From: Deltaproteobacteria bacterium
GTDB lineage: Bacteria; Myxococcota_A; Polyangia; Haliangiales; Haliangiaceae
DNA length: 35,787 nucleotides
Reading direction: 5' to 3'
NCBI GenBank assembly: GCA_021413675.1
Contig: JAIOQA010000431.1
Span: 1-35,787 of the forward strand
Made by a program: the position numbers and the translations under genes
The notes under the pieces: generated by a model
Database searches by the model: none
The model's input: the letters and a program-made list of their open reading frames with translations, nothing else
What the model was told of the DNA's origin: nothing
In this document: positions 30,281 to 35,787 of the stretch, piece after piece
How the letters are laid out: the number at the start of each line of letters is the position of its first letter
Numbering within the stretch: position 1 is the stretch's first letter

Positions 30281-30835
30281 ATGCAGCTCCGATCGGTGCT
30301 CCTCGCCGCGTCGCTCGCGATCGCCGCGTGCAGCGGCGCGAAGGACGATGGCGCCAGGCCGGCCGCCAGCTCGACCGGGGACCGCGTCATCGCGGTCGGC
30401 GCCACCGCACCGGCGAGCGCGCTGACCGCGCCGACCGGCGAGAGCGTCGCGCTCTCCGATCGCCTGGCGAAGCGCGACCAGACGATCGTCGTGTTCTACC
30501 GCGGCTTCTTTTGAGGTAGCTGCGTTCGCTGGCTCGGTGAGCTGGCTCGACATGCTGACGAACTCGCCGCCCGCAACATCGGGGTGATCGCGATCGCCGC
30601 CGATGCGGTCGCGGACACCGCGAAGCTGCAGGCCAAGCTCCCGGCGCTGACCCTGTTGACCGATCCGACGCTGGCCGCGGTCGCCGCCTGGGGCCTGCGG
30701 TTCGGCGACGCCGACGAGCCCTGGCCCGCGACCTTCATCGTCGACCGCACCGGCGCGATCACGTGGCGCTACGTCGGGGCCAAGGGCAAGGACTGGCCGG
30801 CGTACGACGATCTCGCCGCCGCGCTCGCGAAGTAG
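30281..30835 (+). CDS. Peroxiredoxin-like lipoprotein with in-frame TGA as selenocysteine (U78)
   Basis: One frame runs from the ATG at 30281 to TAG at 30835 and is broken only by TGA at 30512-30514. Read through, it gives a 184-residue thioredoxin-fold peroxiredoxin (AhpC/TSA): lipobox (LAIAAC), VVFYRGFF-U-GSC, then LTLLTDPTLAAVAAWGLRFG and WPATFIVDRTGAITWRYVGA. In relatives the motif is FYRGxWCPxC, so U78 falls exactly on the peroxidatic Cys, with C81 as the CxxC partner. Coding quality is equally good on both sides of the TGA. A hairpin with a GGU loop follows the TGA at SECIS distance. The enzyme likely reduces peroxides at the cell envelope. The selA/B/C/D genes must lie elsewhere. Confidence 0.87.
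30528..30546 (+). promoter_or_regulatory. Candidate bacterial SECIS hairpin
   Basis: Starting 13 nt after the TGA, GCUGGCUC (30528-30535) pairs with GAGCUGGC (30539-30546) in 8 pairs (two G-U) around the loop GGU. In E. coli fdhF the SECIS begins 11 nt after UGA and also shows GGU in its apical loop. No bulged U is obvious. The element lies in coding sequence, as bacterial SECIS do. Confidence 0.65.
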
Positions 30836-30898
30836 CGCCAGCGCGCTGCGGCATCGCGCGCCCTACAGCGCCCGGGCGGGCGGACGATTCGCCTGGTG

Positions 30899-33808
30899 AT
30901 GTCCGCCCAGGCCGCCCGCGCGCTCGTGTTCGCCTGGCTCGTGGCTGCGTGTGCGCCCGGCGCCGATATGGCCTCGCCGCATCGCGCCGTCGACGGCGTC
31001 GAGGAGTACGACGAGGCGCTGACCGATCTCACCGCGCAATGCGGGTTCACCGCCGGCAGCGGCGTCCTGACGCTCACGGTCAACAGCGGTGACACCGCGC
31101 TGTTCGCTCGCACCGCCGATGGCGGCCTCACGATCAACGGCTTCGCGTGCGGCGCGGCGACCGCGACCAGCGTCAAGCACATCGACGTCACCGAGGGCAC
31201 CAGCGGCGACCAGACCGTGATCCTCGACTACACGAACGGGCCGTTCGCGGTCGGCACCGCGTCCGGCGGCGGCATCGCGATCGCGCTCGGCGGCCAGACC
31301 GCGACCGACGCGCTGAAGATCGTCGGCTCGGCCGGCGCCGACAGCTACGTCTTCGGCGCGAACGGCATCGCGATCAACACCGACGCGTTCCTCGACATCA
31401 CCGCGACCGGCGTCGAGACCACCCTCGCGAGCATGACCGGCGGCAACGACACCGTCTCGGGCGGGGGCAACGCCGCGACCGGCGCCGCGTTCCCGACCGC
31501 GCTCACGATCTACGGCGGCGATGGCGACGACACGCTGCGCGGCGGCGCCGGCGACGACACCTACGTCGGCGGCAACGGCAACGACACGTTCGCGGCCGGC
31601 GCCAGCGCCGATGGCGCGGACGTCATGAACGGCGGCGCCGGCACCGACACCGCCGACTACGGCCAGCGCCTCGCCGCGGTCACGGTCACGATCGACGGAA
31701 CCGGCAACGACGGCGCCGCGCTCGAGGCCGACAACGTCATGGGCGACGTCGAGGCGGTGAAGGGCGGCCAGGGCAACGACAGCCTCACCGGCAGCGCGAA
31801 CGCCGACACGCTCTCGGGCGGCCCTGGCGACGACACGCTGGTCGGCGGCCTCGGCGACGACACCCTCAACGGCGACGCCGGCAACGACACCTTCGGCGAG
31901 GGCGCGGCGACCAGCGACGCCGACATCATGAACGGCGGCGCCGGCATCGACACCGCCTCGTACGCGCTGCGCTCGAACGCGGTGAACGTCAGCCTCGACG
32001 CCAGCGCCAACGACGGCGAGACCGGTGAGCTCGACAAAGTCATGACCGACGTCGAGAACGTCACCGGCGGCGCCGGCAACGACACGATCGTCGGCTCGGC
32101 GGGCGACAACCTGCTGGCGGGCGGCGCAGGCGATGACGCGATCTCCGGTGGCGCCGGCGACGATCGCCTGCGCGGCGACGCCGGCGACGACACGCTGCAC
32201 GGCGACGCCGGCAACGACCGCTTCGACGAGGGTGCGGCGACGGACGGCGCCGACACGATGGTCGGCGGCGCGGGCATCGACACCGTCGACTACGCGGCGC
32301 GCATCCTGCCGCTGACCGTGTTCATGGACGGCGTGACCGCAGGCGGCGAGGCGATGAGCGCGCTGTCGCGTCAGACCGCACCGATGACGATCGCGCCGCC
32401 CGAGGTGACCTTCACCGACCGCGTCGGCATCATGCCGATGCAGCGCGGTAGCGCGATCGCGACGCCTTCGCCCGCGTTGCCGCTCACCGCGCACTTCACG
32501 TACTACGGCGGCAAGGTCATCCAGCACCCGAGCGTGGTGCTCGTGCGCTACGGCGCGGGCTCGTACATCTCGCAGCTCACCGCCGCCAGCGGCGCCACGA
32601 TGGCGAGCTTCTACACCGAGGCCATCACCTCCGGCGTCTACGACTGGCTGAACGAGTACGACACCGTGTCGCCGGCGCAGTCGTTCGGCCGGGGCGCGTT
32701 CGCCGGCACGGTGCAGATCACGCCCGCGGTCGGCAACAACGGCGCGACCATCACCGACGCCAGCATCCAGGCCGAGCTCGCGGCGCAGATCACCGCCGGC
32801 ACCCTGCCGGCCGCCTCGGACGATCGGCTCTACATGGTGCACTTCCCCGCCGGCAAGACGATCACCCAGGGCGGCGCGACCTCGTGCGTGCAGTTCTGCG
32901 CCTACCACGGGGCGTTCAAGATGGGCGGGCAGAACGTCTACTACGGCGTGATGCCCGATCTCACCGGCAGCTGCGCCGGCGGCTGCGGCGCGGCGCCGAC
33001 GACATTCCAGAACCAGACCTCGGTCGCGTCGCACGAGCTCATCGAGGCGATGACCGACGCCGAGGTCAGCTTCGCGACGATGCTCGGCGCACCGCTGGCC
33101 TGGTACCACGTGACCGACGGCGAGATCGGCGACGTCTGCAACGCCCAGCAGGGCACGTTCGTCGGCAACGACGGCGTCACGTACACGACCCAGAAGGAGT
33201 TCTCGAACCAGCAGAACGCCTGCATCGTGACCCGCGCGGTCAGCGTGCCGGTCGCCGACTACACCGTCGCGGTGACGCCCGGCAGCGTGGCGCTCGCCGC
33301 GGGCGCATCGACCACGCTCACCGTCGCGACCACCGCGCTCGGCGGCAGCTCGCAGACCATCGCGCTCGCGGTGACCGGCGTGCCGACCGGCGTGACCGCG
33401 ACCCTGACCGCGAGCTCGGTGACCGCGGGCGGCTCGACCACCCTCACGCTCGATGCGGCCGCGGGCAGCGCGTGGCCGAGCAGCACGATCACGATCACCG
33501 GCACCTCCGGCAGCACCACGCACACCGCCACCGCGACGGTGGTCTTCAACCCCGGCGCCGGCACCGGCGAGGGCGATCGCATCGCGACCGACGTCGAGGA
33601 CCTGATCGGCGGCAGCGGTGACGACACGATCGTCGGCAACGCCGCCGACAACCAGCTCGAGGGCGGCGCCGGCGCGGACACGTTGTTCGGCGCAGGCGGC
33701 GACGATCTGCTCGACGGCAACGCCGGCGCCGACATCCTCGAGTGCGGCGCCGGCGATGGCGACATCGATCTCGACGCGACCGCGACCGCGATCGGCTGCG
33801 AGCTGTAA
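30899..33808 (+). CDS. RTX-repeat lipoprotein with inserted metallopeptidase-like and Ig-like domains
   Basis: The 969-residue protein has a lipobox (FAWLVAAC) and an N-terminal beta domain of about 190 residues, then three modules of RTX nonapeptides (GGxGxDxLxGG types such as GGAGDDTYVGGNGNDTF) joined by strands of the type VNVSLDASANDGETGELDKV. The third module is interrupted after AGGE (about residue 484) and resumes at GEGDRIATDVEDL (about 890). The roughly 405-residue insert has a domain with VASHELIEAMTD (H712-E713, a zinc-protease-like HELxE) and AWYHVTDGEIGDVC, loosely like plant EXORDIUM/PHI-1 proteins, then an Ig-like domain. RTX repeats bind Ca2+ outside the cell. A GTG at 30896 is an alternative start. 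Likely a surface-bound protein. Confidence 0.85.
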   Translation: MSAQAARALVFAWLVAACAPGADMASPHRAVDGVEEYDEALTDLTAQCGFTAGSGVLTLTVNSGDTALFARTADGGLTINGFACGAATATSVKHIDVTEGTSGDQTVILDYTNGPFAVGTASGGGIAIALGGQTATDALKIVGSAGADSYVFGANGIAINTDAFLDITATGVETTLASMTGGNDTVSGGGNAATGAAFPTALTIYGGDGDDTLRGGAGDDTYVGGNGNDTFAAGASADGADVMNGGAGTDTADYGQRLAAVTVTIDGTGNDGAALEADNVMGDVEAVKGGQGNDSLTGSANADTLSGGPGDDTLVGGLGDDTLNGDAGNDTFGEGAATSDADIMNGGAGIDTASYALRSNAVNVSLDASANDGETGELDKVMTDVENVTGGAGNDTIVGSAGDNLLAGGAGDDAISGGAGDDRLRGDAGDDTLHGDAGNDRFDEGAATDGADTMVGGAGIDTVDYAARILPLTVFMDGVTAGGEAMSALSRQTAPMTIAPPEVTFTDRVGIMPMQRGSAIATPSPALPLTAHFTYYGGKVIQHPSVVLVRYGAGSYISQLTAASGATMASFYTEAITSGVYDWLNEYDTVSPAQSFGRGAFAGTVQITPAVGNNGATITDASIQAELAAQITAGTLPAASDDRLYMVHFPAGKTITQGGATSCVQFCAYHGAFKMGGQNVYYGVMPDLTGSCAGGCGAAPTTFQNQTSVASHELIEAMTDAEVSFATMLGAPLAWYHVTDGEIGDVCNAQQGTFVGNDGVTYTTQKEFSNQQNACIVTRAVSVPVADYTVAVTPGSVALAAGASTTLTVATTALGGSSQTIALAVTGVPTGVTATLTASSVTAGGSTTLTLDAAAGSAWPSSTITITGTSGSTTHTATATVVFNPGAGTGEGDRIATDVEDLIGGSGDDTIVGNAADNQLEGGAGADTLFGAGGDDLLDGNAGADILECGAGDGDIDLDATATAIGCEL

Positions 33809-33828
33809 CCCGCCTGTTCGGGGATCAG

Positions 33829-33866
33829 TTGACACCCGGACGCGCCCCGGTCAGGTTGGATAGGGG
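33829..33866 (+). promoter_or_regulatory. Possible promoter of the PP2C gene
   Basis: A consensus -35 TTGACA stands at 33829-33834, but the -10 is poor at normal spacing (CAGGTT at 17 bases, TTGGAT at 21). AGGGGA just before the ATG at 33868 is a good ribosome site. Confidence 0.3.
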
Positions 33867-33867
33867 A

Positions 33868-34872
33868 ATGTCGCAGGTGAAGATGACCGTGGCCGCGCGG
33901 ACCGACGTCGGGCGTGTGCGCACCGTCAACGAGGACGCGTACGTCGTCGTCGATCTCGGGCGCCCCGGCGAGCTGGCCCGCGACCAGCGCGCGACCACCA
34001 CGCAGATCGGCGACGGGCGCATCCTGCTCGCGCTGTCCGACGGCATGGGCGGCCACGAGGCCGGCGAGGTCGCGAGCGCGATCGTGCTGGCCGCGCTGGT
34101 CGCCTCGCTGCGCCAGCACCCGGAGGCGCCGCCCGACCGCGCGCTCTAGGAGGCGGTCCACACCGCCAACACCGCGGTGCTGCACGCCGCGAAGGAGCGC
34201 AACAACAACGGTATGGGCGCCACGCTGACCGCCGTGCTGGTCCAGGACGGCGACGCGTGGATCGCCGAGGTCGGCGATTCGCGCGCGTACCTGCTGCGCG
34301 GTGGGTTGCTCCGGCAGGTCACGCGCGATCAGAGCCTGGTGCAGATGCTCGTCGACGGCGGCGCGATGACGCCCGCCGAGGCCAAGATCTCGACCCGCAA
34401 GAACATCATCCTGCAGGCGATGGGCAAGGCCGATCCGGTGAAGGTCGCGATCGGCCGGCTGGCGCTGCGCCGCGGCGATCGGTTGCTGCTGTGCTCCGAT
34501 GGCGTGTCGAACGCGATCCCGGACGGCGAGATGGCGGTGATCGTGCGCGACGGTGGGGCGCAGCCGGCGTGCGCGCGCCTGATCTCGCTCGCGAACGAGC
34601 GCGGCGGCGAGGACAACAGCACCGCGGTCATCGCGCACTTCGACGGCAAGGGCCTGACCGGCGCGCCGCGCGGCGAGTCCGTGACCTCGACCTTCGCGGT
34701 GCTCCAGGCCTTCGACGAGCGCTCGCCCCGCCGGCCCGCGACCGGCCAGGTGCCGACCGTGCCGGCCCCGGCGCCGCCGCCGCGCGCGCGGGGCCGCGGC
34801 CGAACCCTCGCGATCCTCGTCGCCCTCGCGCTGGTGGCGATCGCGGTCGGCCTGATCGCCGGGCTGCGCTGA
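33868..34872 (+). pseudogene. PP2C-type Ser/Thr phosphatase interrupted by in-frame TAG
   Basis: The frame from ATG 33868 to TGA 34870-34872 encodes a full PP2C phosphatase: RTDVGRVRTVNEDAYVVVD and LALSDGMGGHEAGE (metal-binding Asp residues), GMGATLTAVLV, EVGDSRAYLLRGGLLRQVTR, LCSDGVSNAIPD and GGEDNSTAVI, then a Pro-rich linker and one C-terminal membrane helix (LAILVALALVAIAVGLIAGL). It is broken at codon 94 by TAG (34147-34149). The flanks join naturally if the codon were GAG (RAL-E-EAVHTAN), so a single G-to-T change or a sequencing error explains it best. Termination there would separate the metal ligands and abolish activity. A restart at GTG 34177 is possible but would lack the first motifs. 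PP2C enzymes usually oppose Ser/Thr kinases. Confidence 0.8.
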
Positions 34873-34893
34873 CGGTGGCGTCGAGGAGCCCGC

Positions 34894-35787
34894 GTGACCA
34901 CGTCGCCTGAAGCCATCGCGCTGAAAGCCGTCGACCTCATCTCGGGGATGCTGGCGTACTGGGATCGCGCAGAGCGGTGCGTCTTCGCGAACGCCGCCTA
35001 CGCGGTCTGGTTCGGGCGCGACCCGGCGGCGATGCGGGGCATCACGATGGCAGAGTTTCTCGGCCCGCTCTATGCCGTGACCCTGCCGTTCATCGAGCGC
35101 GCCTTCGCGGGCGAGCCCCAGCAGTTCGAGCGGATCCTCACGATCCCCGACGGCCGCGTGCGCCACGTGCTCGCCGAGTACACGCCCGACATCGTCGAGG
35201 GCACCGTCGTCGGCATCATCGCCCACGTGACCGACGTGACGACCCTGCGCGAGCGCGAGGCCGTGCTCCACCGCACCACCACGCTCCTCGATCGCGTCGG
35301 CGCGATGGCGCACGTCGGCGGCGCCGAGATCGACCTGCGCACCGGCGAGGTGTTCTGGACCGCCGAGATGTGCCGGATCCTCGATGTGGATCCGGCGCAC
35401 GTCCCACCGCCCGCGCGGTGGGACGAGTTCTTCGAGGGCGACGCGCTCACCCGCTACCGCGCCGCCGTCGACGAGATGCGGACGCGCGGTGTGCCGCTCG
35501 ATCTCGAGACGCCGATGATCACGGCCACCGGTCGCCGCATCTGGGTGCGCATCGTCAGCACGGCGGTGAAGGACGGCGACACCGTCGTCAAGCTGATCAG
35601 CGCGCACCAGGACGTCACGGCGCGCAAGGCCGCCGATGCCGCGCTCCACGCGAGCGAGGCCTTCGCCGTCGACGTCCTCGACTCGATGGACGACTACCTC
35701 GCCGTGATCGACGAACGCGGCGCGATCCTCTCGGTCAACGCGGCGTGGCGGCGGTTTGCGCCGACCTGCGCGTGGTCGCCGATCGAC
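34894..35787 (+). CDS. Multi-PAS sensor protein, 3' end cut by window
   Basis: The frame starts at GTG 34894 with GAGGAG 5 nt upstream and stays open to the last base (298 codons). It has a first PAS domain (AYWDRAERCVFANAAYAVWF, later HVTDVTTLRERE), a short helical linker, a second PAS/PAC (GGAEIDLRTGEVFWTAEMCR, later SAHQDVTARKAADAALHASE) and the beginning of a third (LDSMDDYLAVIDERGAILSV). Such chains usually lead to a histidine kinase or GGDEF module, not visible here. There is no membrane segment in this part, so it is probably a cytoplasmic sensor. It lies 21 bases after the interrupted phosphatase gene and may share its transcript. Confidence 0.85.
   Translation, partial: MTTSPEAIALKAVDLISGMLAYWDRAERCVFANAAYAVWFGRDPAAMRGITMAEFLGPLYAVTLPFIERAFAGEPQQFERILTIPDGRVRHVLAEYTPDIVEGTVVGIIAHVTDVTTLREREAVLHRTTTLLDRVGAMAHVGGAEIDLRTGEVFWTAEMCRILDVDPAHVPPPARWDEFFEGDALTRYRAAVDEMRTRGVPLDLETPMITATGRRIWVRIVSTAVKDGDTVVKLISAHQDVTARKAADAALHASEAFAVDVLDSMDDYLAVIDERGAILSVNAAWRRFAPTCAWSPID

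Noticed and set aside
30512..30514. TGA in the peroxiredoxin read as a simple nonsense mutation
   Set aside because: It sits exactly on the catalytic Cys codon, both flanks stay in one frame, and a SECIS-like hairpin follows. A random stop would rarely hit that codon.
30863..33835. Minus-strand open frame of 990 codons opposite the RTX gene
   Set aside because: The translation is Ala/Arg/Gly/Val low-complexity with no domain. It is the GC-driven shadow of the RTX repeats, which have clear signatures on the plus strand.
34147..34149. Pyrrolysine insertion at the TAG in the phosphatase
   Set aside because: Pyl occurs in methylamine methyltransferases and few others. This is a surface helix position where Glu fits, so a nonsense change or error is far likelier.

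Overview
The window reads as a chromosomal segment of a very GC-rich (roughly 70% or more) Gram-negative bacterium. The best guess is a myxobacterium or relative (Myxococcota, Kofleriaceae/Haliangium-like). The reasons are the many lipoproteins with LxxC or AxxC boxes, Cys-rich and RTX surface proteins, a TonB-receptor plug motif of myxobacterial style, a GspG-like lipoprotein and a Ser/Thr-kinase-like protein. The taxonomy is inferred, not shown. No rRNA or CRISPR array was seen.

Region 1 (1-5086) is the right end of an integrated mobile element. It carries a membrane-anchored lytic transglycosylase (cut by the window edge), an unknown protein with a Gly-rich membrane segment, an M23 peptidase fused to a GIY-YIG nuclease, a small protein, an excisionase-like HTH protein and a tyrosine integrase. 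The integrase sits next to a tRNA-Gly(CCC) gene, the likely attachment site. The three envelope proteins resemble a virion-entry or lysis module, so the element may be a prophage or virus-like element; the rest lies to the left.

Region 2 (5123-19261) is mostly ordinary chromosome. It holds a tandem pseudokinase, a PAS-LuxR regulator with operator-like dyads, a Cys-rich lipoprotein, a Cys/Met-metabolism PLP enzyme, a GspG-like lipoprotein, a crotonase, phosphofructokinase, YaeQ, a TldD/TldE protease pair with a Tat signal on TldD, and a class V aminotransferase-like enzyme.

Region 3 (19251-25556) has two paralogous DUF4139-like lipoproteins in tandem. The larger contains a rearranged piece of a TonB-dependent-receptor plug. 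Then come an alpha/beta hydrolase, a poly-Gly-tailed lipoprotein and a DUF2279-like protein. The one gene-free stretch over 300 bases (25557-25877) is the probable leader of a three-gene exopolysaccharide operon (GT2 synthase, HlyD/Alg44-like adaptor, membrane acyltransferase; 25878-29109).

Region 4 (29154-35787) has two small lipoproteins and a peroxiredoxin-like lipoprotein gene whose peroxidatic Cys codon is an in-frame TGA followed by a SECIS-like hairpin, so very probably a selenoprotein. It continues with an RTX lipoprotein whose repeat unit was split by an inserted metallopeptidase/Ig module, a PP2C phosphatase interrupted by an in-frame TAG, and the start of a multi-PAS sensor.

Across the window at least nine start codons are preceded at 5-9 nt by a TANNNT -10 element (a tenth at 10 nt) and most of these have no Shine-Dalgarno, which suggests that leaderless transcription is common here. 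Genes inside operons and a few lipoprotein genes carry normal GGAG-type ribosome binding sites.
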